From NCBI RefSeq assembly GCF_018403265.1, contig NZ_BOSI01000001.1, forward strand, positions 124,001 through 188,000: a stretch of DNA of 64,000 bases, read 5' to 3'. Made by a program: the position numbers and the translations under genes. The notes under the pieces were generated by a model, which did no database searches, had not been told where the DNA came from, and saw nothing but the letters and a program-made list of their open reading frames with translations. Of the stretch, positions 8,901-16,873 are shown one piece after another. Within the stretch, counting starts at the first letter, position 1, and every line of letters starts with the position of its first letter. The DNA is from Paenibacillus sp. J31TS4. Lineage in GTDB: Bacteria > Bacillota > Bacilli > Paenibacillales > NBRC-103111.

Positions 8901-10287
8901 GGAGGCGCATAACTTCACCAAGATTATGTTCGGGGAGAAGAGCGTGTTCCGCGCCGGTACGATCGGCACGGTGGCGGACAAGACGGCGTTCGGCTTCGTG
9001 AAGAAATATGAGGAGCAAAAGGGCGGGCAATGGCGCACGGCCGAGATTAAGCGGCTTGCCGCCGGCTGCACCGGCGTGAAGCGGAGCACCGGCCAGCATC
9101 CGGGTGGCATCGTCGTCGTGCCGGATTACATCGAGGTCGAGGACATCACCCCGGTACAGTTTCCGGCGGACGACACGAGCGCGGAATGGATGACGACCCA
9201 CTTCGATTACCACGCCTTCGACGAGAACCTGCTCAAGCTCGATATTCTCGGACACGATGATCCGACCATGATGAGAATGCTGCAGGACTTAACAGGTGTG
9301 GACCCGACGACGATCCCGATGAACGATCCCAAGGTGATGAGCCTATTCCATTCTACGGAGTCACTCGGAGTGTCGCCGGAGCAGATCCGAACGCCGGTTG
9401 CCACCTACGGGGTGCCCGAGATGGGGACCAAGTTCGTGCGCCAGATGCTGCAGGAGACCTCGCCGTCGACCTTCGCGGATTTGCTGCAGATCTCGGGTCT
9501 GTCCCACGGAACCGGAGTCTGGCTGGGCAATGCGCAGGAGCTCATCCGCAAGGGAACGTGCAACATCAAAACCGTAATCGGCTGCCGGGACGACATCATG
9601 CTGTATCTGATCTACAAGGCGGGCATGGATGCGGGCCTGGCGTTCAAGATTACCGAGAGCGTGCGGAAGGGGCGCGGTCTGACGGAGGAATGGAAGGAAG
9701 AAATGCGCAAGCACAAGGTGCCGGCGTGGTACATCGATTCGTGCGAGAAGATCGAGTACATGTTCCCGAAGGCGCACGCCGCCGCGTATGTCATTTCCGC
9801 CGTCCGGACGGCCTACTTCAAGCTGTATCATCCGATCGAATTCTACGCCACTTACTTCTCGGTCCGCGCTGAAGACTTCGACGTTGAGCTGTTCTGTCAA
9901 GGCTACGACGCCATCCTCCGCAAGCTGATCGAGATCGAGGAGAAGGGCTTCCAGGCGCTCCCGAAGGAGAAGGCAATGGTATCCATTCTCGAGATGGGTC
10001 TCGAGATGACCGCGCGCGGCTTCACCTTCCGGCCGGTCGATTTGTATCAGTCCGACGCAACGAAATTCCGCGTCAAGGAGAATTCCCTGATTCCTCCGTT
10101 CTCGGCCGTGCCGGGAATCGGGGATTCGGCCGCCAAAAGCATCGCGGCGTCCAAGGAAGAAGGAGAATACCTCTCGATGGAGGACTTCCAAAACCGGGCC
10201 AAAGTATCCAAAACGATCGTGGAAATTCTGAACGGAATGGGCTGCTTCCGCGGCCTGCCCGAGACGAATCAGCTCTCCTTGTTTTAA
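5953..10287 (+). CDS. polC: DNA polymerase III alpha subunit, PolC type
   Basis: The replicative polymerase of Firmicutes, 1444 aa, which is the usual size. Domains in order are an N-terminal region, an OB fold, the first half of a PHP domain (FHLHTTMSTMDAITP, about residue 337), and an inserted 3'-5' proofreading exonuclease (DIETTGL at 427, then AHNARFDIGF and HRAIDDSEALG). The PHP domain then resumes, followed by the polymerase core with the catalytic PDIDLNFSGEYQ near residue 972. A zinc-binding segment with two Cys-x2-Cys pairs (CRSC, CPRC) precedes the palm. It is preceded by a proS terminator and starts with ATG after GGGGAGAGG. No promoter is obvious in the short gap. Confidence 0.98.
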   Translation: MSAQEEKRLRFELLMKQAGLPPEFVNGHFAEGYIERVEVSRKNSEWTFYIHKQSLVACDVYKEFCTKIHEAFRHISRIRFVFEYRDPETHGRAAQEYWPHLTEWIQDKVFAVNGWLTKARLEVQERKLGLVLLDQIGLDLAKKKGVDRWVRQYYLEHFSLDYQVVLSCSDSGQAEEEYLKFAQLIEEEERMVTQEMMMAVPQETVVAKPEEGRQVLMIGFEIKDAAVPIQSIKEEEKKVTLQGTVFGLETKELKSGSTLITFNLTDFTDSIAVKAFAKTKEDVKLYSLLENGKWIKASGKIEFDRFMNPPELMFMPRDINEIVPPEDRKDTAEDKRVEFHLHTTMSTMDAITPVDQYIKTAAKWGHKAIAITDHSGVQAFPDAGKAAKKHGIKVIYGLEANVVNDNVPIVLNPEPRLLKDTTYVVFDIETTGLSVTDNKIIELAGIKMKDNQVIDKFSYFVNPHETIPYNITQLTNITDEMVRDAPELEEVLPKFVEFCEDCVLVAHNARFDIGFIQHYCQQLGLETMNNPVLDTLEMARLLFPTMKNHRLNTLADKFKVSLENHHRAIDDSEALGGVLFAMIKEAAERGLETLDGLNQFVGKDLSNTRPFHCCIYALNQTGKKNLYKLVSLSHTEHYNRVACIPRSKLIELREGLLVISGCEKGELFETVLNKTMEEAEEVAKFYDILEIQPIDFYMHLLEKGLVGSREQLENAVRKICSLGEKLNKPVIATGNVHYLHPRDKISRDITILGITGFSPLKDIRKPDAHFRTTQEMLREFAFLGPEKAKEVVVTNTAALADQFEEIELFPRKGGPTDNGLFSPILEGADEEIRNTCYATAKSMYGDPLPELVVNRLEKELKPIIHYGFSANYLISERLVKKSNADGYLVGSRGSVGSSFVATALGISEVNPLPPHYLCRSCQYSEFFTDGRIPSGFDLPDKDCPRCGAKLKGEGQDIPFETFLGFKGDKVPDIDLNFSGEYQPEAHNFTKIMFGEKSVFRAGTIGTVADKTAFGFVKKYEEQKGGQWRTAEIKRLAAGCTGVKRSTGQHPGGIVVVPDYIEVEDITPVQFPADDTSAEWMTTHFDYHAFDENLLKLDILGHDDPTMMRMLQDLTGVDPTTIPMNDPKVMSLFHSTESLGVSPEQIRTPVATYGVPEMGTKFVRQMLQETSPSTFADLLQISGLSHGTGVWLGNAQELIRKGTCNIKTVIGCRDDIMLYLIYKAGMDAGLAFKITESVRKGRGLTEEWKEEMRKHKVPAWYIDSCEKIEYMFPKAHAAAYVISAVRTAYFKLYHPIEFYATYFSVRAEDFDVELFCQGYDAILRKLIEIEEKGFQALPKEKAMVSILEMGLEMTARGFTFRPVDLYQSDATKFRVKENSLIPPFSAVPGIGDSAAKSIAASKEEGEYLSMEDFQNRAKVSKTIVEILNGMGCFRGLPETNQLSLF

Positions 10288-10303
10288 TTCGGCGGGCTAT
10301 CTA

Positions 10304-10332
10304 TTGTTAGGGAATAGTTGTTATGGTATAAT
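10304..10332 (+). promoter_or_regulatory. Sigma-A promoter for the rimP-nusA-infB operon
   Basis: TTGTTA (10304-10309), a 17-bp spacer and a consensus TATAAT (10327-10332). It lies just after polC and upstream of a leader of about 135 nt before rimP. Confidence 0.8.
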
Positions 10333-10370
10333 GTTTTTTGGCAATAATGATGATATCTTTTCGTTTACGG

Positions 10371-10448
10371 AGAGTGGGGCAACCCACTCTTTACATTTTG
10401 ATATAGACCTGAATGCCCTGACGCATGAGCTGCGGGGGCGGACAGGGC
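10371..10448 (+). promoter_or_regulatory. Structured 5' leader of rimP-nusA operon (possible attenuator)
   Basis: A perfect 8-bp stem AGAGTGGG/CCCACTCT (10371-10390) carries a GCAA tetraloop and is followed by an interrupted T-rich tract (TTACATTTTG). A second element pairs GCCCTG with CAGGGC (to 10448) around an inner GCA-rich stem just before the rimP ribosome site. A hairpin with a weak U tract is what a NusA-dependent terminator looks like, and NusA is encoded in this operon. The regulatory role is an inference. Confidence 0.45.
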
Positions 10449-10472
10449 AAGCCAAAAGGGGGCAACGAGTCT

Positions 10473-10931
10473 TTGAGTTCGCATATCAAATCGACAGTCG
10501 AACAGATGGTTCAGCCGTATATCGAGGAACATGGGCTGGAGCTAGTGGATATTGAGTATGTGAAAGAGGGCAGCAACTGGTTTTTGCGGGTGTTCGTGGA
10601 CAAGGACGGCGGCATCGATATCGATGACTGCGGACGGCTGAGCGAATATTTGAGCACTAAGCTGGATGAGACCGATCCGATCCCGACCGCCTATTTTCTA
10701 GAGGTATCATCACCCGGAGCGGAGCGCCCCCTTAAGAAACCTGCCGATTTTCTCAAAGCGGTCGGCGACAACGTCTATGTCACCACGTACGAAGCAATCG
10801 ACGGGCTCAAGGAGTTCGAAGGGACCCTGCTGTCGTATGACGAGCAGCAGCTGGTTGTGGACACGGGGAAACGCCAGTACACGATTCCGGCCGGAAAGGT
10901 AGCTAGCGCCCGGCTCGCAATCGTTTTCTGA
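10473..10931 (+). CDS. rimP: Ribosome maturation factor RimP
   Basis: Needed for maturation of the 30S subunit (152 aa from this start). The sequence has the typical [12 protein letters not shown] followed by [18 protein letters not shown], then the [13 protein letters not shown] signature. The start is inferred as TTG 10473, because AAAAGGGGG lies about 10 nt upstream and the result ([11 protein letters not shown]...) matches the family's N-terminus and length. An upstream in-frame ATG at 10425 would add 16 residues of non-family sequence and would swallow part of the leader structure. It is the first gene of the nusA-infB operon. Confidence 0.93.
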   Translation: MSSHIKSTVEQMVQPYIEEHGLELVDIEYVKEGSNWFLRVFVDKDGGIDIDDCGRLSEYLSTKLDETDPIPTAYFLEVSSPGAERPLKKPADFLKAVGDNVYVTTYEAIDGLKEFEGTLLSYDEQQLVVDTGKRQYTIPAGKVASARLAIVF

Positions 10932-10960
10932 GATAGAGCTCCCGCACGAAGACGGGAAGG

Positions 10961-10984
10961 CCGGACGCGAGTCCGGTTTATTTT
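10961..10984 (+). terminator. GNRA-capped hairpin between rimP and nusA
   Basis: CCGGAC-GCGA-GTCCGG followed by TTTATTTT. The stem is short but GC-rich. It could be a partial terminator or attenuator inside the operon, or an RNA processing site. Confidence 0.45.
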
Positions 10985-11005
10985 GAAAGGGGGACCGCAG
11001 GCGAA

Positions 11006-12103
11006 ATGAACACCGATTTTATCGAGGCCCTGCATGAAATTGAAACAACAAAAGGGATCAGCAAGGACATCTTGATCGAGGCGATCGAGGCGGCCTTGAT
11101 TTCCAGCTACAAGCGCAACTTCAACACGGCGCAAAACGTGCGTGTGGACATCAACCGGCATACCGGCTTGATTAAGGTTTATGCCCGGAAGACCGTTACC
11201 GAGGAAGTGCTGGATCCGCGGCTTGACATCTCTCTTGATGCCGCCCGTGACATCAACCCGAACTACCAGCTGGAGGACATCGTTGAAATCGAAGTAACAC
11301 CCAAAGACTTCGGCCGGATCGCGGCCCAGACCGCGAAGCAGGTGGTGACCCAGCGGATCCGCGAAGCCGAGCGGGGACTCATTTATAATGCGTTTATCGA
11401 GAAGGAAGAAGACATTGTAACCGGCATCGTGCAGCGGCAGGATACTCGCAACGTCTATGTCGACCTCGGGAAGGTAGAGGCGGTTCTGCCGCTGACCGAA
11501 CTGATGCCGAATGACAAGTTCAAGCACAACGACCGCGTCAAGGCATACATCACCAAGGTCGAGAATACGACCAAGGGACCGCAAATCTTCCTGTCCCGGA
11601 CGCATCCCGGCCTTCTGAAGCGGCTGTTTGAGCTGGAAGTGCCGGAGATTTTCCAGGGCGTCGTGGAAATTCGCTCCGTGGCGCGCGAAGCGGGCTTCCG
11701 CTCGAAGATCGCCGTCTATTCCCGCAACTCGGAAGTGGATGCAGTCGGCTCCTGCGTTGGCCCCAAGGGCACACGCGTGCAGACGATCGTGAACGAGCTG
11801 CGCGGCGAGAAGATCGATATCGTCCGCTGGTCCGAGAGCGTCGAGGAATACGTAGCGAACGCGCTCAGCCCGTCCAAAGTGCTGGAGGTCAACGTGTTCG
11901 AAGCTGAAAAGATGGCGCGCGTCATCGTGCCGGACTATCAGCTGTCACTGGCGATCGGCATAAAGGGCCAGAACGCCCGCCTTGCCGCCAAGCTGACCGG
12001 ATGGAAGATCGACATCAAGAGCGAAGCGCAGGCCGAACAGGAATACGGCCGCGAGAAGACGTATACGGAAGAACTGCCGCAGGACTCCGTCAGCTTTGAC
12101 TGA
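11006..12103 (+). CDS. nusA: Transcription termination/antitermination factor NusA
   Basis: An RNA polymerase-binding elongation factor (365 aa) that stimulates pausing and intrinsic termination. An N-terminal RNAP-binding domain is followed by an S1 domain (from about residue 130: EEDIVTGIVQRQDTRNVYVDLGK) and two KH domains (AVYSRNSEVDAVGSCVGPKG and LAIGIKGQNARLAAKLTGW). It lacks the C-terminal acidic repeats found in Proteobacteria, which is normal for Firmicutes. It is followed 11 nt later by the RnpM/YlxR gene and belongs to the rimP-infB operon. NusA may feed back on the hairpins at 10371 and 10961 (inference). Confidence 0.97.
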   Translation: MNTDFIEALHEIETTKGISKDILIEAIEAALISSYKRNFNTAQNVRVDINRHTGLIKVYARKTVTEEVLDPRLDISLDAARDINPNYQLEDIVEIEVTPKDFGRIAAQTAKQVVTQRIREAERGLIYNAFIEKEEDIVTGIVQRQDTRNVYVDLGKVEAVLPLTELMPNDKFKHNDRVKAYITKVENTTKGPQIFLSRTHPGLLKRLFELEVPEIFQGVVEIRSVAREAGFRSKIAVYSRNSEVDAVGSCVGPKGTRVQTIVNELRGEKIDIVRWSESVEEYVANALSPSKVLEVNVFEAEKMARVIVPDYQLSLAIGIKGQNARLAAKLTGWKIDIKSEAQAEQEYGREKTYTEELPQDSVSFD

Positions 12104-12114
12104 TCGGAGGAGCA

Positions 12115-12450
12115 GTGGCGGATAAGCGGGTGATGACGATGAAACCGAGAAAAATACCGCAGCGCAAATGCGTAGCCTGCCAACAAATGATGGGGAAGAA
12201 GGAACTGATCCGCGTCGTCAAGACGCCGGATGACCAGATCCTCATCGACCTGACGGGCAAAAAATCCGGAAGAGGCGCTTATTTGTGCGGCAAGCAGTCG
12301 TGCTTCAAGCTTGCGAAGAAAAGCAAGGCTCTTGACCGGGCACTCAAGCATGGCGTCAGCGCCGAGATTTATGACCAGCTGGAGCGGGATTTCGTCAAGG
12401 TGGAGGACGAATTCCTGGCCGCCAAGGAAGCGATGGACGACGATGAATAA
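12115..12450 (+). CDS. rnpM: YlxR-family RNA-binding protein (RNase P modulator RnpM)
   Basis: A small basic protein of the YlxR family. The conserved core is present: RKCVACQQMMGKKELIRVVKTPD and then DLTGKKSGRGAYLCGKQSC. Family members bind RNA, and the B. subtilis protein has been described as an RNase P modulator. The start is uncertain: GTG 12115 gives 111 aa but sits only 3 nt from GGAGGA, while ATG 12133 or 12139 give lengths closer to the family norm (about 90-105 aa) but with weaker ribosome sites. It overlaps the next gene by 8 nt, indicating translational coupling. Confidence 0.88.
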   Translation: MADKRVMTMKPRKIPQRKCVACQQMMGKKELIRVVKTPDDQILIDLTGKKSGRGAYLCGKQSCFKLAKKSKALDRALKHGVSAEIYDQLERDFVKVEDEFLAAKEAMDDDE

Positions 12451-12766
12451 ATTTTTCAGTAATCTCGGACTCGCGCTGCGGGCAGGCAAGCTGGTCACCG
12501 GAGACGATACCGTGCTCGATGCGATTCGGTCGGGCAAAGCGAAGCTTGCCATCATGGCCACGGACGCTTCGGATAACACAACCAAAAAATTCAGGGACAA
12601 GTGCACATCCTATCATGTCCCTTTGATGCAATACGGTACACGCGAAGAGCTGGGAGCGAGCGTCGGTAAAGCGGAACGGGTCATTATGGCAGTGACCGAC
12701 GATGGGTTCGCCAAGCTCCTTCGTAAGTGCCAGGCAAACCTTGCGGAGGTGGAGAAATTTGAATAA
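12443..12766 (+). CDS. rplGA: L7Ae-family ribosomal/RNA-binding protein (YlxQ)
   Basis: A 107-aa L7Ae/L30e/S12e/Gadd45-fold protein of the YlxQ type, expected to bind kink-turn RNA. It begins [21 protein letters not shown], matching the family N-terminus, which fixes the start at ATG 12443 inside the end of the upstream gene. It has the usual [16 protein letters not shown] core followed by a Gly-Lys-rich turn. The end overlaps the infB start by 8 nt. The exact role in the ribosome is not established for this family. Confidence 0.88.
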   Translation: MNKFFSNLGLALRAGKLVTGDDTVLDAIRSGKAKLAIMATDASDNTTKKFRDKCTSYHVPLMQYGTREELGASVGKAERVIMAVTDDGFAKLLRKCQANLAEVEKFE

Positions 12767-15518
12767 ACAAGACAACAAGGACAAACTTAGAGTCTACGAA
12801 TACGCCAAAAAATTGAATATGAGCAGCAAGGAAATTATCACGATTTTGAAGCGGCTCAACATTTCGGTTAACAACCATATGAGCGTCATGGAAAACGATG
12901 CGGTCAACGCCGTCGAGAAATTCTTCCGCGACGTCAAGGCTAATGCTGCAGCCAAGCGCAGTGACGGCGGAGCTTCCTCCCCGGCTGCCGGAGCTCGTCC
13001 GCAGGGACAGCCGCAAGCGTCCGGGGAAGACGCGCAGCGGTCCCAGCCGACTACTCACAGCGGTGAGCAAGGCCGTGGCGACAGTAGTCAGGGGCAAGGC
13101 CAAAGCGGCAACCGCGGTCAAGGCCAAGGACAGGGCGGCAACCGCAGTCAAGGCCAAGGGCAAGGCGGTAACCGCAGCCAAGGCCAAGGGCAAGGCGGCA
13201 ACCGCAGCCAAGGCCAAGGGCAAGGCGGCAACCGCTTTGGTCAGGGGCAGGGCCAAGGCGGCAACCGCGGTCCGGGCCAAGGCAGCAACCGCGGTCCGGG
13301 CCAAGGGCAAGGCGGCAACCGCGGTCCAGGCCAAGGACAAGGCGGCAACCGTGGCGGTCAAGGCCAGGGCCAAGGCGGCAACCGCGGTCCAGGCCAAGGG
13401 CAAGGCGGCAACCGTGGCGGTCAAGGCCAGGGCCAAGGCGGCAACCGTGGTCCAGGTCAAGGGCAAGGCGGCAATCGTGGCGGTCAAGGCCAGGGCCAAG
13501 GCGGCAACCGTGGCGGTCAAGGCCAGGGCTTCCGCGTGGGCGAAGGCCGCGTCCTGAAGAATTCGTCGGTGCCGGGCGTGGAAGAAATGGACGTCAAGGC
13601 GAACGAGGCAGGCGGCAAGAAGGTAAGGCCGCAGCCGCAGCAGCGCCGATTCGATGACAATCGGGGCGGCGGCCGTCCGGGCGGCGGGTTTAACAACCGC
13701 AACCAGCGCGGGAAAGGCAGAAACCAGAACAACCAGCAGCAGGTTCGCAAGGATAAGGTCGATAACACGCCTAAGAAAATCATTGTTCGCGGAACGATGA
13801 CCGTCGGCGATCTTGCGAAGCTCCTTCATAAAGACGTATCGGAAGTTATCAAGAAGCTCCTCTTCCTCGGCGTCATGGCGACGATCAACCAGGAACTCGA
13901 TCTGGATACCATCCAGCTGATCGCCAACGAATACAAGGTGGAAGTGGAGCTCAAAATCCCGGTCGACGAGGAAAATTTCGAGCTGATCGAGGAGAAGGAC
14001 GAAGAGGGCGATCTCGAGGAGCGTCCGCCGGTCGTCACCATTATGGGCCACGTCGACCACGGCAAAACGACGCTGCTTGACGCGATCCGTACGACGAACG
14101 TAACCGCCGGCGAAGCGGGCGGGATTACGCAGCATATCGGCGCTTATCAAGTCGAGGTGCAGGGTAAGAAGATTACATTCCTCGATACGCCGGGCCACGA
14201 AGCGTTCACCACGATGCGTGCACGGGGTGCCCAGGTGACAGACATCACCATCCTTGTCGTAGCGGCGGACGACGGCGTCATGCCGCAGACCGTAGAAGCG
14301 ATCAACCACGCCAAGGCGGCCAACGTGCCGATCATCGTCGCGGTGAACAAGATCGACAAGCCGGAAGCGAATCCGGATGCTATCAAGCAGGAGCTGACCA
14401 AGTACGAGCTCGTTCCCGAGGAGTGGGGCGGCGACACGATCTTCGTCAACGTATCTGCGAAGCAGAAGATGAACCTTGATCAGCTGCTCGAGATGGTTCT
14501 CCTCGTAGCGGAAGTACAAGAGCTTAAAGCGAATCCGAACAAGCGCGCGAGAGGGACGGTTATCGAAGCCGAGCTCGACAAGGGCCGCGGTCCGGTCGCT
14601 CGCGTCCTGATCCAGCACGGTACGCTGCATGTCGGTGACAGCTTCATCGCCGGCGTCCAATTCGGCCGCGTCCGCGCCATGGTGAACGATAAGGGCAAGC
14701 GTCTCAAGGAAGCGGGTCCTTCCACGCCGGTCGAGATTACCGGTCTGACGGAAGTGCCGCAAGCGGGCGATCCGTTCCTCGCCTACGAGGACGAGCGCAA
14801 AGCGAGAGAGATCGCGGAGAAGCGCGCTATCACCCTTCGCCAATCCGAGATGGGCGCCAACTCGCGCGTCACGCTGGACGATCTCTACAAGCATATCCAG
14901 GAAGGCGAAGTAAAGGATCTTTTCGTCATCATCAAGGCCGACGTGCAAGGCTCCGCCGAAGCGCTGCGCGGCTCGCTCGAGAAGATCGACATCGAAGGCG
15001 CTCGCGTGAAGATCATTCACACCGGCGTCGGCGCGATTACCGAGTCCGACATCATTTTGGCTTCCGCCTCGAACGCCATCATCATCGGTTTCAACGTGCG
15101 TCCGGAGCCGGCTGCTATGATGACGGCCGAGCAGGAGAAGGTGGACATCCGCCTGCACCGCGTCATCTATGCCGTCATCGAGGAGATCGAGCAAGCCATG
15201 AAGGGCATGCTGGACCCGATCTACAAGGAGAGCGTCATCGGCCATGCGGAAGTCCGCGACGTCTTCAAAGTATCCAAAGTCGGCTCGATTGCAGGCTGTA
15301 TGGTTACTTCGGGCAAAATAACGCGGAATGCCGAAGTTCGTCTCATCCGGGACGGCATCGTCATTCACGAAGGCAAGATCGACTCGCTCAAGCGGTTCAA
15401 GGACGATGCCAAGGAAGTGGCGCAGGGCTACGAGTGCGGGATTACGATCGAGCGGTTTAACGACGTCAAGGTGGGAGATACCATCGAGGCCTTCGTAATG
15501 GAAACCGTCGAGAGGTGA
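12759..15518 (+). CDS. infB: Translation initiation factor IF-2, with expanded Gly-Gln-Asn-Arg repeat linker
   Basis: A GTPase (919 aa) that positions initiator tRNA on the 30S subunit. The start is TTG 12759, preceded by GGAGGTGGAG and overlapping the stop of the upstream gene. The N-terminal IF2N helix ([19 protein letters not shown]) is followed by an unusual low-complexity stretch of about 150 residues built from GQGQGGNRG-like units. A second IF2N-type domain comes next, then the G domain with GHVDHGKTT starting at residue 430, DTPGHEAF and NKIDKP. Domains II, III and the fMet-tRNA-binding C-domain are intact. It is followed directly by rbfA; the ylxP gene that lies between them in B. 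subtilis is absent. Confidence 0.97.
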   Translation: MNKQDNKDKLRVYEYAKKLNMSSKEIITILKRLNISVNNHMSVMENDAVNAVEKFFRDVKANAAAKRSDGGASSPAAGARPQGQPQASGEDAQRSQPTTHSGEQGRGDSSQGQGQSGNRGQGQGQGGNRSQGQGQGGNRSQGQGQGGNRSQGQGQGGNRFGQGQGQGGNRGPGQGSNRGPGQGQGGNRGPGQGQGGNRGGQGQGQGGNRGPGQGQGGNRGGQGQGQGGNRGPGQGQGGNRGGQGQGQGGNRGGQGQGFRVGEGRVLKNSSVPGVEEMDVKANEAGGKKVRPQPQQRRFDDNRGGGRPGGGFNNRNQRGKGRNQNNQQQVRKDKVDNTPKKIIVRGTMTVGDLAKLLHKDVSEVIKKLLFLGVMATINQELDLDTIQLIANEYKVEVELKIPVDEENFELIEEKDEEGDLEERPPVVTIMGHVDHGKTTLLDAIRTTNVTAGEAGGITQHIGAYQVEVQGKKITFLDTPGHEAFTTMRARGAQVTDITILVVAADDGVMPQTVEAINHAKAANVPIIVAVNKIDKPEANPDAIKQELTKYELVPEEWGGDTIFVNVSAKQKMNLDQLLEMVLLVAEVQELKANPNKRARGTVIEAELDKGRGPVARVLIQHGTLHVGDSFIAGVQFGRVRAMVNDKGKRLKEAGPSTPVEITGLTEVPQAGDPFLAYEDERKAREIAEKRAITLRQSEMGANSRVTLDDLYKHIQEGEVKDLFVIIKADVQGSAEALRGSLEKIDIEGARVKIIHTGVGAITESDIILASASNAIIIGFNVRPEPAAMMTAEQEKVDIRLHRVIYAVIEEIEQAMKGMLDPIYKESVIGHAEVRDVFKVSKVGSIAGCMVTSGKITRNAEVRLIRDGIVIHEGKIDSLKRFKDDAKEVAQGYECGITIERFNDVKVGDTIEAFVMETVER
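13090..13530 (+). repeat. In-frame tandem repeats inside infB
   Basis: About 440 bp of imperfect direct repeats of roughly 21-27 bp. Each unit encodes variants of GQGQGGNR followed by S, GP or GG. Units differ at synonymous positions (ggccaaggg / ggccaggg / ggtcaaggg), pointing to repeated duplication. The repeats are coding and in frame throughout. Confidence 0.9.
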
Positions 15519-15524
15519 TAAGGA

Positions 15525-15884
15525 ATGGCAAAGATTCGAACAGGCAGAGTGGGCGAGCAGATCAAGAAGGAACTGAGCCAGATTCTGCAAAACGATTTTA
15601 AAGATCCGCGCATCGGGTTTTTGACGATTACCGGCGTGGACGTGACGAACGACCTGTCTCAGGCGAAGATTTATTTAAGCGTCTTGGGGACGGAGGAGCA
15701 AAAAGCGGAATCGATGAAAGTACTGACCCGGGCAACCGGGTTCTTCCGCTCGGAGCTCGGCAAAAGAATCCGGCTGCGTGTCGTGCCGGAGCTGCTTTTC
15801 AAATTCGATACGTCGATCGAATACGGCAACCGGATTGAGAAGCTGCTGGGCAATATCAAGGACGATGAGAAAGAGGACGTTTAA
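15525..15884 (+). CDS. rbfA: Ribosome-binding factor A
   Basis: A cold-shock-associated 30S maturation factor of 119 aa that binds near the 16S rRNA 5' helix. The sequence has the family features RVGEQIKKELSQIL, KDPRIGFLTITGVDVT and the central LSQAKIYLSVLG strand, ending with a KH-like fold and FKFDTSIEYGNRIEKLL. The gene starts 6 nt after infB with AAGGA in front of the ATG and is followed 2 nt later by the nrnA homologue. It is a normal member of the operon. Confidence 0.96.
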   Translation: MAKIRTGRVGEQIKKELSQILQNDFKDPRIGFLTITGVDVTNDLSQAKIYLSVLGTEEQKAESMKVLTRATGFFRSELGKRIRLRVVPELLFKFDTSIEYGNRIEKLLGNIKDDEKEDV

Positions 15885-15886
15885 GC

Positions 15887-16873
15887 GTGCAGCGGACGGA
15901 GGACTATACCCGCCAGCTGGAAGCCGCTAAGACGTTCATTCTGGAGCACGACCAGTTCCTGGTCGTCTCCCATCTCAGTCCCGACGGCGATGCCATCGGT
16001 TCCACCTCCGCCATGGGGCGGATGCTGAAGCAGCTGGGCAAACAATTCGTCCTATGCAATGAAGATCCGGTGCCGCGGAAGTTCGAGACGCTATGGGGAG
16101 CGGACGCCATCCGGCAAGCGGGCGTGGAGGCTCCGGAATCCCGCTTTTCCACCGTCATCACGGTGGACTGTGCCGATTATTCGCGCACGGGGCGTTCGGC
16201 TGAATGGATTGCCGAAGGCGCCGACCTGCTTAATATCGATCATCATCCGACGAATGACGGGTTCGGCACCTGTACGCTTTTGAAGCCCCAAGCGGCTTCT
16301 ACCACGGAGATTCTATACGACCTGGCGGTCTCGCTGGGCGTCGCATGGACGGAGCCGCTCGCAACGTCGATCTATACCGGTCTCCTTACCGATACCGGCG
16401 GCTTCCGTTACTCCAGCACGACGCCGGCCGTCATGCGGATTGCAGCCGAAATGCTGGAGCACGGCGCTCAAGGAAGCGTGCTGGCTGAGCGTATGCTGGA
16501 AACGGTCACCCGTTCCCATATCGGGCTGCTCGGCAAGGCTATCGATTCGCTCTCATTTTCCTCCGACGGTCGGATCGCCTGGATGGGCGTTCATCTTCAG
16601 GATCTTGAGGAAGCGGGGGCGTCAGACGAAGACCTCGACGGCATCGTCAACTATCCGCGCAATATCGCGGGCGTAGTGATCGGCATCTTCGTTAAGGAGA
16701 AGGAGCCGGGCGTCTTCAAAGCCAGTCTCCGTTCCAGCGGCGCCGACGTTTCGGCTATCGCCCAGCGGTTCGGCGGCGGCGGCCATATTAGGGCGGCCGG
16801 CTGCACACTGCGGGGGAGCTACGAAGACGTTGTGGCCCAATTGGTAACGGAAGCGGGGAAGGCAATCTCATGA
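15887..16873 (+). CDS. nrnA: DHH-family bifunctional oligoribonuclease/pAp phosphatase (NrnA-like)
   Basis: A DHH/DHHA1 phosphoesterase of 328 aa. NrnA proteins degrade nanoRNAs of 2-5 nt and dephosphorylate pAp. The metal-binding motifs are visible: SHLSPDGDAIGS near residue 28, VDCAD in the middle, and the DHH triad in NIDHHPTNDGFG. The C-terminal DHHA1 domain has the GGGGH-type motif (RFGGGGHIRAAGC). The GTG start is 2 nt after the rbfA stop, with AGAGGA upstream, and the gene overlaps truB by 4 nt (ATGA). Its place in an RNA-maturation operon agrees with a role in finishing RNA decay. Confidence 0.94.
   Translation: MQRTEDYTRQLEAAKTFILEHDQFLVVSHLSPDGDAIGSTSAMGRMLKQLGKQFVLCNEDPVPRKFETLWGADAIRQAGVEAPESRFSTVITVDCADYSRTGRSAEWIAEGADLLNIDHHPTNDGFGTCTLLKPQAASTTEILYDLAVSLGVAWTEPLATSIYTGLLTDTGGFRYSSTTPAVMRIAAEMLEHGAQGSVLAERMLETVTRSHIGLLGKAIDSLSFSSDGRIAWMGVHLQDLEEAGASDEDLDGIVNYPRNIAGVVIGIFVKEKEPGVFKASLRSSGADVSAIAQRFGGGGHIRAAGCTLRGSYEDVVAQLVTEAGKAIS

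Noticed and set aside
10304-10555. An 83-codon frame upstream of and overlapping rimP
   Set aside because: It begins on the promoter -35 sequence, has no ribosome site and is out of frame with rimP.
13090-13530. Regular direct repeats that could suggest a CRISPR array
   Set aside because: They are contiguous, in frame and encode the IF-2 linker; there are no unique spacers of constant length and no cas genes.
12684-15590. A 968-aa open frame on the minus strand opposite infB
   Set aside because: It mirrors the GC-rich codon pattern and the repeat tract of infB, has no plausible domain and no ribosome site; infB on the + strand is unmistakable.
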